Positions 35,367 to 44,348 of a stretch of 64,000 nucleotides of DNA are shown here, in pieces. Location of the stretch: positions 310,001-374,000 of the forward strand of contig NZ_CP014782.1 in the NCBI RefSeq assembly GCF_002005305.1. The letters are read 5' to 3'. How positions within the stretch are numbered: the first letter of the stretch is position 1; each line of letters begins with the position of its first letter. Source of the stretch: Shewanella psychrophila (GTDB taxonomy: Bacteria; Pseudomonadota; Gammaproteobacteria; Enterobacterales; Shewanellaceae). Position numbers and translations under genes: made by a program. The notes below the pieces were generated by a model, which saw only the letters and a program-made list of their open reading frames with translations, was not told the origin of the DNA and ran no database searches.

Positions 35367-35622
35367 GTCCCTGTTTACTGCTTAGGTGTTAATTCAGTTA
35401 AAAATGCATCATATCTATTAGTACAAGATTACAGCAGGGTTAAAAATAACCTTATTTCCTCAGTTACTCAAACTTGAAATGCCTTTTTGTAATATATAAC
35501 TGCTATTTGGATGATTTTTCCCTGCACTTTTGGATGGAAGTGAGGTTAAGATACAGTTTAAATCGTACTTTGTTCTTGGGGGAGAGCCTAGTGAGTGTTT
35601 TTATTATGTTGGGTGATCTTGC

Positions 35623-37239
35623 GTGAGATGGGTTTTATCTAAGATGAAATTTAAGACGTTATCATCGCTTGGTCTTTTCTCTATATTAGTGATTATCATC
35701 GCAATCGCTACATCCTACCTTTATGCATTCTGGCAAGTTTCTAATGAAGTGAGATCCGATTCTGAGCAACTGCTCAATTATGTTGAGCATAAACTTTCGG
35801 TGGCCGGAAATAGTTTAGAAAAGCTCAATGAAGTTAATTTTTCTAGCTGTGACAATAAGGGTCAAGAGAAGTTAGAGGAGTTTCTTTTCGATCATTTAGG
35901 GGCGGGTTTATTTCTTATTCGGCATAAAGACTCGGCGCCTTGGACTTATTGCTCTGTTGTGGGCAACATCTTGGTTTCACAAAGAGATCGAAACTTCAAT
36001 AACGTTATATATTTAGATGATAATAGAAAGAAAGTCATTTCTGTGATGGGTTACGATTGGCAAGGCATAGAGAAGCGTGATCTTTTTGTCGCGTTAGAGG
36101 CTGATGACCGGATTAATGTCGTACGTATTGCCCTTGAAGATAGTTATTCTTTCTTTGAAGATCAGTGCACGGATTGTAGGCATGTGGAAGTGAGACTTTC
36201 CAATGATGATTTGATTTTAGAATTAGGAGAAGTGAAGTCTGGCGTGTTAACTGAACTTAGGGTCTATAGCCATGAATTTCCACTCTATGTCGATGCGGTA
36301 GTGGGAAGAAAGCGAGTGCGTGGAGAGATGTTTAACTCGTTAATGTTAACCATTCCAATATCTTTGGTGTTTAGTCTACTCTGTTTATATATCGTTAACT
36401 TGGTAAAAACCTTACATCGTTCTCTGGGCTACCAGTTAAAAGTAGCGGTAAAAAGAGGGGAGTTAATCGCTTATTATCAGCCCATTATTGATGCTCAGAC
36501 CGGTTATGTAGTCGGGGCCGAAGCCTTGGTTCGTTGGATTAAACCTGATGGAAGTGTTGAGCCGCCTGGACGTTTCATTCAGGTATTAGAAGAGAGCGAT
36601 CTGATTAATGATGTGACTCTGCAACTGCTTAAAAATATCCCTATCGATTTAGCTGAGGTTCTCGAACAATCTCCTCAGTTTCGTTGTAGCATTAATCTCG
36701 TTCCGCAGCATCTGGAGTCTCCATGCTTTGCCAAACAATTGCTCGAGCTTAAGGGCAAGGGTTTTCCTTGTGATCAGCTTGCAATAGAGATAACTGAAAG
36801 ACTTCCTCTTAAAAACCTAAGTCAAGCCAAAATGAATGTAGAAAAAATGAAGGCCTTAGGTATTTGTATCGAATTAGATGATGCGGGTACAGGTTACGGT
36901 GGTGCATCTTATTTGCAAGAGTTGAATATAGATGTAATGAAGATCGACAAGCTGTTCGTCGATACCTTAATAATCTCCCCCGATAGAACTCAGGTATTAG
37001 ATGCTAACATTCAAATGGCTAAGAGCTTAGGCATGCAAATTATTGCAGAGGGAGTCGAAACGAGCTTTCAATCCGAGGCCTTGGTCGAGAAAGGGGTTCG
37101 CTTTCAGCAGGGATATCTGTTTGCTAAGCCGCTATCGACTGCTGAATTTATTGCGTTTTGGCATGAAAGCCATCAAGCTTATATTCAGCAATATGCTAAT
37201 ACCGACATGCCTAATTTATATGCTCTCAAGGAGGAGTGA
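35623..37239 (+). CDS. CSS-motif EAL phosphodiesterase (PdeC/YjcC type)
   Basis: This membrane-bound cyclic-di-GMP phosphodiesterase has an N-terminal span (about 12-33), a periplasmic domain with a CSS-like motif (FSSCDNKG and WTYCSVVG), a second span (about 240-260) and a cytoplasmic EAL domain (about 275-525). In YjcC/PdeC relatives the periplasmic cysteines sense redox state. Catalytic residues are present (GAEALVRW, SINLVPQHL, IEITER, MKIDKLF, AEGVET), but DDFGTG is DDAGTG. The start could also be ATG 35644. The next gene follows directly after the stop (TGAATG). Confidence 0.88.
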   Translation: MRWVLSKMKFKTLSSLGLFSILVIIIAIATSYLYAFWQVSNEVRSDSEQLLNYVEHKLSVAGNSLEKLNEVNFSSCDNKGQEKLEEFLFDHLGAGLFLIRHKDSAPWTYCSVVGNILVSQRDRNFNNVIYLDDNRKKVISVMGYDWQGIEKRDLFVALEADDRINVVRIALEDSYSFFEDQCTDCRHVEVRLSNDDLILELGEVKSGVLTELRVYSHEFPLYVDAVVGRKRVRGEMFNSLMLTIPISLVFSLLCLYIVNLVKTLHRSLGYQLKVAVKRGELIAYYQPIIDAQTGYVVGAEALVRWIKPDGSVEPPGRFIQVLEESDLINDVTLQLLKNIPIDLAEVLEQSPQFRCSINLVPQHLESPCFAKQLLELKGKGFPCDQLAIEITERLPLKNLSQAKMNVEKMKALGICIELDDAGTGYGGASYLQELNIDVMKIDKLFVDTLIISPDRTQVLDANIQMAKSLGMQIIAEGVETSFQSEALVEKGVRFQQGYLFAKPLSTAEFIAFWHESHQAYIQQYANTDMPNLYALKEE

Positions 37240-37605
37240 ATGATATCTAATAGAAGTGACCGTTTCAGTCAGAAAAGCTGTGTGATTGGAGTGGCTTGTA
37301 TATTCCTTTCAACTTTCTCTACAGCTTCAGACACGCAAAAAAGTTTAACCCAAAAAGCCGATGCAGCGCGTGAGGAGTCCCGGGAACTTGAGCAAGAGCA
37401 GTTACAAAAGGCTAGAGATGCAGCGGGCGAAACCCAGGCTCGTGAAAAGAAGATCTATAAAAAGACGCAACCTAATGACTGGGAAGCCGAGCAGAGAGTT
37501 AAGGCACAAGAGCAGTTTAATGAGCGTGAATCTCGCGAGGATAAATATCTTAGAGAGGCAAGGGAAGCGGTATTAAAAGAACGGAAAATACCAAAACCTT
37601 TTTAA
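37240..37605 (+). CDS. Small secreted charged coiled-coil protein
   Basis: This 121-residue protein has an N-terminal hydrophobic signal (CVIGVACIFLSTFSTAS). The remainder is almost entirely charged and helical (AREESRELEQEQLQKARDAA and similar). No family is recognised. It begins at the base after the CSS-EAL stop codon, so the two are very likely co-translated. A periplasmic helper of that sensor is a guess from context. Confidence 0.6.
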   Translation: MISNRSDRFSQKSCVIGVACIFLSTFSTASDTQKSLTQKADAAREESRELEQEQLQKARDAAGETQAREKKIYKKTQPNDWEAEQRVKAQEQFNERESREDKYLREAREAVLKERKIPKPF

Positions 37606-37626
37606 ACCTAGCCTAGAAAAATCTAC

Positions 37627-38340
37627 TTATTCAGACTGTTGTAGTAAGTGGTTGAGAATCACTTTTTGTACAAAGATCTCAGCCTCACTCTGGGGACTGT
37701 TTATGATAAAGCCATATTGGAGCTGTGCTTTGTCATGTTCGATTCCAATTGCATTCTTAACTGTGACCGGCATGGATAAAGTTTCCATGTCTGGCATGAT
37801 TTTAACTTGAAGCAGGTAGTTGCCTTCCTTTTCTATTGTGTCATTTGTCTTACAGACAAAGGCCCCACCCTTTATTGATATATCGCTTAAATTTCCATGT
37901 GCCAGAGGCTTAGCCTCAGTGCTATTTTCACTTGCTTCACTAGGCGCAGCCCTGAGTGACGACTCAACATTTATAGGGATTCTGGAGTGTTGTCTAAGTG
38001 CTACTTTTTGTATCTCTTTAGGATAGTCTACAAGCAACCATCGGCCTGAACTGTTGATGAGTTTTTGGATACAGGTTTTAAAGGCAATTACATTAGCATC
38101 GGGTTCATCAGTTTTGACAATGCGTATGATGACTCCCTGATCTTGAGCAATAAAGTCACTAGCCTGTTGCCAATGCTTGTCAGAACCAAGAGCCAATATT
38201 ATGGATACATGTGGATCTACACCGACAAGCCTGGTTCGTAATCGTATAGGCTGAGTTGGGGTTAGGATCTGAATATTGACCTCAGTATTGCAGGCAATAT
38301 TATCTAGATAAGAAAATTCGTAAGCTTGTGATTGAGGCAC
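37627..38340 (-). CDS. PilZ-domain cyclic-di-GMP receptor (YcgR-like)
   Basis: This 237-residue protein has an N-terminal YcgR-N-like beta domain (about 1-110) and a C-terminal PilZ domain with the binding residues RQHSR (RxxxR) and DISIKG (DxSxxG). Cyclic-di-GMP-bound YcgR proteins brake the flagellar motor. Genes predicted to make, break and sense the same signal are thus grouped within about 5 kb. Confidence 0.85.
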   Translation of the reverse strand: MPQSQAYEFSYLDNIACNTEVNIQILTPTQPIRLRTRLVGVDPHVSIILALGSDKHWQQASDFIAQDQGVIIRIVKTDEPDANVIAFKTCIQKLINSSGRWLLVDYPKEIQKVALRQHSRIPINVESSLRAAPSEASENSTEAKPLAHGNLSDISIKGGAFVCKTNDTIEKEGNYLLQVKIMPDMETLSMPVTVKNAIGIEHDKAQLQYGFIINSPQSEAEIFVQKVILNHLLQQSE

Positions 38341-38735
38341 TTGTTACTCTCCCTTTTTCTACCTAAACCATAGCATATAATTTTAAGCTGATGTTTTTAA
38401 GCTATAAAGCCACATCTTGAATTCAAAGTAAGTAATGTGAGCAGAGTTGTGTTTGTATCTTCTTGCTTGAAATTACAGCATTTTTAGTTTCTTATACTGG
38501 TTGCTTTAGGAAGAAAGATAAGGCTTAGATAAGATTCAGCTCATTGTTATATTTTGGAGCATGATATTTACAATTTGTTTCTGTTTATTTACGTAGTTAC
38601 AGTTGAATATTAACGAGTTTTAGCTTTATATGTTCGACTTAGCGTGTCATTGCTATCGAGTCAGGATAAATAACTGGCTTTGTGGGATGTACCAGAGAGT
38701 CGAGCTGTTCGATTAAACATAGAAAGGGAGCGAAA
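38341..38735. other. Intergenic region before the M16 peptidase pair
   Basis: This is 395 bp of AT-rich sequence between divergent genes. A TATAAT at 38376-38381 is the only promoter-like element I would mention. I see no repeat, coding region or hairpin of note. Confidence 0.4.
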
Positions 38736-40064
38736 ATGATTCGCAAAATTTTAGGGATAGTACTGATGTTAGGGGCTTTGGTCTCGACAGCTGTGCAGGC
38801 GACCCAAGCCGAAGATATCAAGAGCTTTACTCTGGATAACGGTATGAAGATTATGGTATTGGAAGATTCATCGATTCCAAATGCCAATATGTATCTGTTT
38901 TGGAAAGTAGGCTCACGCAATGAAGTGCCAGGTATTACCGGCATATCTCATTTCTTCGAGCATATGATGTTTAATGGCTCTAAGAAGTATGGTCCTAAGA
39001 TGTTTGACCGCACTATGGAAGCCGCTGGTGGAGCTAATAACGCCTACACCACAGAAAACCTCACTGTCTACACAGATTGGTTTCCTGCTAATGCGTTGGA
39101 AACCATCTTCGATCTGGAAGCTGATCGCATTGAACACCTGGATATCGATGCGAAAATGGTGGAAAGCGAGCGTGGTGTTGTGGCCTCAGAACGAACTACA
39201 GGTCTTGAAAACTCAAACTGGCGTACTCTGCAGGAAGAGCTTAAGGGCATTGCATTTAGGGCTCATCCATACAGCTGGTCTGTGATTGGACACGAATCAG
39301 ATATTACAGCCTGGACCTTGGATGATTTGGTTCAATACCACAAGACCTATTATGCACCAAACAATGCAGTGGTCGTTATTGCCGGAGATGTTAAATTTAA
39401 TGAAGTTAAGGCATTAGCCAATAAATATTTTGCGCCTATTCCAGCGCAGGCTCCGCCAAGAGAAGTGAAAACAGTTGAGCCACTGCAAAAAGGTGAGCGA
39501 CGAACTTATGTTCAAAAGGCATCGGTAAGCACCCCTAATGTCATGCTGGCCTTCCATGTTCCTTCTACGTCACATGAAGATTACTATGCACTGGATCTGC
39601 TCTCATCTGTGCTCAGTGAGGGCAATAGTTCTCGTTTGTACCAGTCTTTGGTGGAGAAGCAAGTTGCCATCGAAGTTGAAACTTACCTGCCGATGACAAT
39701 CGATCCAAACCTATTTTATGTCATGGGCGTGGCAAATCCCGGGATCACCGCGGTTGAACTCGAGAAGGAAATGATTAGCGAGATCAATAGAGTTGCCCGT
39801 GAAGGTGTGACTGAAAAAGAGTTAGAGAAGGTCAAAAACATCAAGTTGATGGATTTTTATCGTTCCATGGAAACCATCAATGGCAAGGCCAACACTCTTG
39901 GTACCTACGAGCTGTATTTTGGTAGTTTCGAGAAATTGTTTAACGCACCAGAAGCTTACAACAAGGTGACACCTGCTGATCTTCAGCGTGTGGCGCAAAC
40001 ATATCTACGTCGTGCAAACCGTAGTGTCGCCGTGCTGGCAGCAACAGAGGAGACAGATGAATGA
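38736..40064 (+). CDS. M16-family zinc metallopeptidase, active subunit
   Basis: This 442-residue protein has a signal peptide (about 1-23) and the inverted zinc motif HxxEH in SHFFEHMMFNG (about residues 71-75), with a downstream glutamate in VESERGVVASE completing the site. It is the catalytic partner of the next gene, with which it overlaps by 4 bp (ATGA). AAAGGGAG sets the ATG at 38736; a longer reading from 38682 adds a non-hydrophobic stretch before the signal peptide. Confidence 0.9.
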   Translation: MIRKILGIVLMLGALVSTAVQATQAEDIKSFTLDNGMKIMVLEDSSIPNANMYLFWKVGSRNEVPGITGISHFFEHMMFNGSKKYGPKMFDRTMEAAGGANNAYTTENLTVYTDWFPANALETIFDLEADRIEHLDIDAKMVESERGVVASERTTGLENSNWRTLQEELKGIAFRAHPYSWSVIGHESDITAWTLDDLVQYHKTYYAPNNAVVVIAGDVKFNEVKALANKYFAPIPAQAPPREVKTVEPLQKGERRTYVQKASVSTPNVMLAFHVPSTSHEDYYALDLLSSVLSEGNSSRLYQSLVEKQVAIEVETYLPMTIDPNLFYVMGVANPGITAVELEKEMISEINRVAREGVTEKELEKVKNIKLMDFYRSMETINGKANTLGTYELYFGSFEKLFNAPEAYNKVTPADLQRVAQTYLRRANRSVAVLAATEETDE

Positions 40065-41506
40065 ATACGTTAACTCATCTCACTAAGCGTTCAAATAAGT
40101 TGATGGCAGCTATTGCTCTGGGCAGTGTATTAGCACTTTCGGCCTGCGCTTCAACGACAAGTAATACCAGCGTAGATACTGGTAGTTTTAGCATGCCGGC
40201 GTATGAGAAATTAGTATTAGACAATGGGCTGACTGTATATCTAATGCCTCAGAGAGAAGTCCCTTTGGTGACCGTCAGTGCTGTGGTACGGGCAGGTTCG
40301 GTAAATGATACAACCTCTGGCGTGGCTGGGATGACGGCGCAAAGCCTGCTACTCGGTGCTGACGGAAAATCTAAGGCCGATATAGAGCAGATGGTGGATT
40401 TTCTCGGCGCTTCTATCTATGCCGATGCGGGCAAAGAGGGCAGCTATATCGGTGCCGACTTTATGGCTAAAGACAGCGATACAATGTTGCCGCTAATCAA
40501 GAGTCTGCTTTTATCCCCCAATTTTGATGCCAAGGAATTCGATAAGCTACGTCAAAGAGAGATTGCCGGACTATCTCAGGCTAAAGAGAGCCCTCGCTCT
40601 GTGATCAGCCGCTATTTCGATAAACTCGTTTTCGGTACGCATCCATACGGCAATGCTAACTCTGGTACCAGTGAGTCTTTAGCCGAGCTAAATATTTCAC
40701 AGTTAAGGGCTTTTCATAAAAGTTATTACCAGCCAGCTAATACGGCAATTAGTGTCGTCGGTGACTTCGATACTGAGCAGATGAAAGCCGAGCTTAGAAA
40801 GCTGTTTGGCCAGTGGGAAAATGGCGAGAAAGGCGTGGCACTTAAGCTGAATGAACAGCAGCCTGAATTATCGTCTCCGCAGGTATTATTAGTCGATAAG
40901 AGTGATGCCATAGAAACTACTTTTTTGATTGGTGGTAAGGGTATTTCACGGGATAACCCGGATTATGTGGGTTTAAAAGTAGTTAATACTATCTTAGGTG
41001 GCCGTTTTACCTCTTGGCTCAATGATGAGTTAAGGGTTAATGCTGGACTGACCTATGGCGCTCGCTCAGGATTTATTCCTTACTCTCAGGGGGGGGTCTT
41101 TAGAATTAGCACCTTTACTAAGACTTCAACGACCAAAGAGACTATCGATTTGGCATTGAAAACTTACGCCAGGCTATGGGAAACAGGCATAGATCAAGTA
41201 ACACTGGATTCAGCTAAGGCCTATGTTAAAGGCCAGTTTCCGCCTAAGTTTGAAACCAGCGGACAGCTTGCAGGTTTGCTATCTGATATGTATCTCTATG
41301 GCTTCGATGATGGCTTCATCAATGATTTTCAAGCTAAAGTGGACGGCTTAACTGTGGCCGAGACGCAGAGATTGGTCAGCACATACTTTCCGCAGCAAAA
41401 CCTGCAGTTTGTCATCATAGGCAATGCCGAGAAAATAGCGCCTATTGCGGCCGAGTATGGTGAAGTTAAAACCTTAGACATCAAAGCCGTTGGTTTTGGA
41501 GGCTAG
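40061..41506 (+). CDS. M16-family peptidase-like lipoprotein, non-catalytic subunit
   Basis: This 481-residue protein has a lipoprotein signal with lipobox LSAC (Cys about residue 29). The M16 fold is present (LDNGLTVYLMPQREVPLVTV, AFHKSYYQPANTAISVVGDF, LRVNAGLTYGARSGF), but the HxxEH zinc motif is replaced around GVAGMTAQSLLLG, so it is probably inactive. Paired active and inactive M16 subunits form a clamp-like heterodimer; the lipid would anchor it to a membrane. Confidence 0.88.
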   Translation: MNTLTHLTKRSNKLMAAIALGSVLALSACASTTSNTSVDTGSFSMPAYEKLVLDNGLTVYLMPQREVPLVTVSAVVRAGSVNDTTSGVAGMTAQSLLLGADGKSKADIEQMVDFLGASIYADAGKEGSYIGADFMAKDSDTMLPLIKSLLLSPNFDAKEFDKLRQREIAGLSQAKESPRSVISRYFDKLVFGTHPYGNANSGTSESLAELNISQLRAFHKSYYQPANTAISVVGDFDTEQMKAELRKLFGQWENGEKGVALKLNEQQPELSSPQVLLVDKSDAIETTFLIGGKGISRDNPDYVGLKVVNTILGGRFTSWLNDELRVNAGLTYGARSGFIPYSQGGVFRISTFTKTSTTKETIDLALKTYARLWETGIDQVTLDSAKAYVKGQFPPKFETSGQLAGLLSDMYLYGFDDGFINDFQAKVDGLTVAETQRLVSTYFPQQNLQFVIIGNAEKIAPIAAEYGEVKTLDIKAVGFGG

Positions 41507-41522
41507 CAAGTTAGCCTAATAA

Positions 41523-41554
41523 GCTTTAGGTTTCTAGGTTTAGAGACCTAAAGC
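41523..41554. repeat. Inverted repeat after the M16 operon
   Basis: GCTTTAGGTTTCT pairs with AGAGACCTAAAGC (one G-T) over a 6-nt loop, 17 bp after the stop. It is a plausible terminator stem, but the T run after it is poor. Confidence 0.55.
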
Positions 41555-41627
41555 GTTTCTTGCTGCAGCTTTCTTTGCCCTGTTCTACACTTGATGCTTA
41601 TAGGGTATTAAGACTAGGAGGGTCGAG

Positions 41628-42194
41628 ATGGCAATAAGTAATGCAGGGATCAGCAAGCTTGAGATGGAGTTTCCTCCAAGTGATGCCGATGTAGATTGGT
41701 GTCATATTCAAGAGACCATCAAGGTGTTGTTGTTAGCCATGGCGCAGATAGAACTATCTTTGACCGATGGGGAGCATAATGTGACTTCACTAGGTTCCTT
41801 ATTCACCGATATGGCTAGGCATCTGGAAGGAATGAATAGCTACTTGACCCAACTCGAAGGCACACCGCCTGAAGTATTAGTTCATGGCGAAAATCTAGCG
41901 ACGGCCGTTAGGGAGGGGGTTGTAGCATTCCAGTTCTATGATCGTGTTTCTCAACGTCTGCAACACGTGATCATGGGGCTAGCCTTAATGGAAGAAGTGC
42001 TAAGCAGTCAAAAGGAACGTATATCCCCCGAGGCGTGGGAAAAGCTTCAAGAAGAGATAGAAGAGAGCTATTCACTTGATTGTGAGAGAAAAATGTTCGA
42101 TCTTGTATTGCAAGGAATCCCGGTACACGAAGCCTTGAGGCTTTATAAGGATCAGAATCAAGTTACTCCCCAAGATGATATCGAGTTGTTTTAG
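41628..42194 (+). CDS. Helical protein with CheZ-like D-x-x-x-Q motif
   Basis: This 188-residue, acidic, all-helical cytoplasmic protein has no signal peptide. Residues about 101-113 read FQFYDRVSQRLQHV; the D-x-x-x-Q pair (D105, Q109) matches the spacing of the catalytic D-x-x-x-Q of CheZ, which dephosphorylates CheY. Overall length is similar to CheZ but similarity elsewhere is not evident. I treat a response-regulator phosphatase role as a hypothesis. It overlaps the next gene by 20 bp. Confidence 0.7.
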   Translation: MAISNAGISKLEMEFPPSDADVDWCHIQETIKVLLLAMAQIELSLTDGEHNVTSLGSLFTDMARHLEGMNSYLTQLEGTPPEVLVHGENLATAVREGVVAFQFYDRVSQRLQHVIMGLALMEEVLSSQKERISPEAWEKLQEEIEESYSLDCERKMFDLVLQGIPVHEALRLYKDQNQVTPQDDIELF

Positions 42195-42705
42195 AAAGAG
42201 TATCGTTTCAATTGCGGTAGTATTGTGCCTATTTGTGTCCACTCAATCTTGGGCCGAGAAGGCTAACTTCGGTGATTTTTGTACATTACTGGCGGGTCAT
42301 TGGCAGGGCAGCGCAGCGAAACTGAAGCAACTCCCTATACAGACCTCTGTCCAGGTTATCTGTTCGGCAGATCAACAACAGCTATTGGTCTCTGTCAGTC
42401 GTAATGCAAATCATAAGTTCAGTGAAACCTGGTGGTTCAGGCGTAGAGGCGAGTCCACTTTTCTCACCTACTTCGATGGGGTCAATGAGGATAAATTTCA
42501 AAGCTTCAGTCTATATCGCCAATATGGTAGCTATACCCTATTGGGTGAGGGGGAGTTGAACAAACGCCCCGCCTTGATCCAACTCAGGTTTGAGCCTAAA
42601 GGAGATGGCTGGCTCTGGCTGCAGAATGTGCAATATCTGGATGACGATACCGATCGTTATCTCTTCTATCGAGGCATCGAAATGATGCCTGTTCCCTTGC
42701 GTTGA
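42175..42705 (+). CDS. Secreted protein of unknown function
   Basis: This 176-residue protein has a signal peptide (cleavage near QSWA-EK), then a mostly beta body (FGDFCTLLAGHWQGSA, ETWWFRRRGESTFLTYFDG, RYLFYRGIEMMP) that could be a small lipocalin-like barrel. No family is recognised. It overlaps the preceding gene by 20 bp. Confidence 0.65.
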   Translation: MISSCFRKSIVSIAVVLCLFVSTQSWAEKANFGDFCTLLAGHWQGSAAKLKQLPIQTSVQVICSADQQQLLVSVSRNANHKFSETWWFRRRGESTFLTYFDGVNEDKFQSFSLYRQYGSYTLLGEGELNKRPALIQLRFEPKGDGWLWLQNVQYLDDDTDRYLFYRGIEMMPVPLR

Positions 42706-42734
42706 AACCCTAAACATTAACAGTTTTCAGCTGC

Positions 42735-43199
42735 TTATAGTGCTCCTTCGAAACCGTTCTGTCGCCAGGCTTCATAACTGATGATGGCGACAGCATTGGA
42801 GAGGTTGAGGCTTCTGCTCGTTCCTGCCATGGGTATCTTGAGTCTCTGATTCGTGGGCAGTGATTCGATTATCTCTATTGGCAGTCCCCTGGTTTCAGGG
42901 CCGAACAAGAGGACATCTCCCTTTTCGAAACTGAGTTCGGTATGAGGGCGGCTTCCCTTAGTGGTACAGGCCATGATGCGCTTTCCATCCATAGCATCGA
43001 GGAAGCTTGGAAAGTCTTTATATCTGGTGACACAGGTGAGGTCGGCATAGTCCAATCCCGCACGGCGTAACTTCTTCTCTTCGAGATCGAATCCTAATGG
43101 CTCAATTAAATGCAGCTGGCAACCATTGTTGGCGCAAAGGCGTATGATGTTACCTGTATTGGGAGCGATTTCGGGCTCATAGAGTGCGATATGAAACAT
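42735..43199 (-). CDS. trmL: TrmL, tRNA (cytidine/uridine-34 2'-O)-methyltransferase
   Basis: TrmL methylates the wobble ribose of tRNA-Leu isoacceptors with S-adenosylmethionine. The 154-residue SPOUT protein opens with the family signature LYEPEIAPNTGNIIRLCAN and contains LFGPETRGLP and the knotted C-terminal IPMAGTSRSLNLSNAVAI. Confidence 0.96.
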   Translation of the reverse strand: MFHIALYEPEIAPNTGNIIRLCANNGCQLHLIEPLGFDLEEKKLRRAGLDYADLTCVTRYKDFPSFLDAMDGKRIMACTTKGSRPHTELSFEKGDVLLFGPETRGLPIEIIESLPTNQRLKIPMAGTSRSLNLSNAVAIISYEAWRQNGFEGAL

Positions 43200-43382
43200 G
43201 CTGGCCTGCCTAAATAATGATGAAGCGTGATTATGACATAAAGCCGACCAGAAAAAATAGCCGCACTGGGTGAGCTCAGTCTTGTTTCTACCTTGCTAGA
43301 GTATACGCCGAGTCTGGTTTCTGTTTATATTCCTAGGTTACGAAAAGAACTAAAATAATGCATCATAGGCGTAAGTAAGTAT

Positions 43383-44336
43383 ATGGATCTGGTCAAATTA
43401 TCCCGTATTAGCATGAAACATCTGATCACCTTACATGTGATGTTAGATACTCTGAGTGTTACGGCTGCCGCTGAGCGGCTCTGTCTAAGTCCTTCTTCTG
43501 TCAGTAAAACATTAAGTCAGCTCCGCAGCAGTTTGGGGGATGACCTTTTCTATCGTCATGGCAACAAGCTGGTGGCGACACCTTTGGCGCGCAGGTTGGG
43601 GCCGAGTGTACAGCAGATGATCTACGATATGGATCAGCTGATGAGCCAAGATCAATTTGATCCTTTCAATTGTGAGGGGCGGTTCTCATTGGCCATGCGT
43701 GAGAGTACCTTCGAACTGCTAGCGGCAAAATTAAGTGCCCATGTGCTGGCACTGGCACCTAATATCAAGCTGGAAATCAGCACCAAGGACAGTGTAGGAT
43801 TCGATGGCTTGATCGGAGGCACGTTGGACTTTATCATCTTGCCTCACGACCTCAGCCAGCCACCGGGATCTCGACATGATCTGGTTTGGCAAACCTTGTT
43901 TAAGGATGAGATGGTTTGCCTGATGAATCCGGATCACTCTTTAGCACAGAGGGGCGAAGGGGAGTTGAGCCTGGATGATTATCTCAGTTACGGCCATATC
44001 GGCATCACAGACGGGGATCTGAATATTCCTTTCTTCGAGATGCAACTTGCCCAGCTAGAGTGCCGCAGAAATATCAGCATATCGCTGCCTGACTTTGGCA
44101 GTGCAGCCTTGATGTGTCATCATTCTGAGCTGTTGTTTACCTGTTCCCGTCGTTGGGCCGAAATGGCGCTACAGGCCAAGGGGCTTGTCAGCCGTGCCTT
44201 ACCTTTCGATTATGGCGAGGTGGCCTATAGTCTGGTGTGGCATAGTGCGACCCTGAAAGACCCCGCTCAACGTTGGTTCTATGAGCAGGTATTGGCATGT
44301 AGCGAAGCGGAAGATTCATTTAGGCTAATAAAATAG
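43383..44336 (+). CDS. LysR-family regulator
   Basis: This 317-residue protein has an N-terminal LysR helix-turn-helix (LSVTAAAERLCLSPSSVSKT) and an effector domain. It is convergent with the yjjI-yjjW operon and 12 bp from its end. The target is unknown; it is divergent from trmL, which is unlikely to be its target. Confidence 0.88.
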   Translation: MDLVKLSRISMKHLITLHVMLDTLSVTAAAERLCLSPSSVSKTLSQLRSSLGDDLFYRHGNKLVATPLARRLGPSVQQMIYDMDQLMSQDQFDPFNCEGRFSLAMRESTFELLAAKLSAHVLALAPNIKLEISTKDSVGFDGLIGGTLDFIILPHDLSQPPGSRHDLVWQTLFKDEMVCLMNPDHSLAQRGEGELSLDDYLSYGHIGITDGDLNIPFFEMQLAQLECRRNISISLPDFGSAALMCHHSELLFTCSRRWAEMALQAKGLVSRALPFDYGEVAYSLVWHSATLKDPAQRWFYEQVLACSEAEDSFRLIK

Positions 44337-44348
44337 CTAGGAACAATT

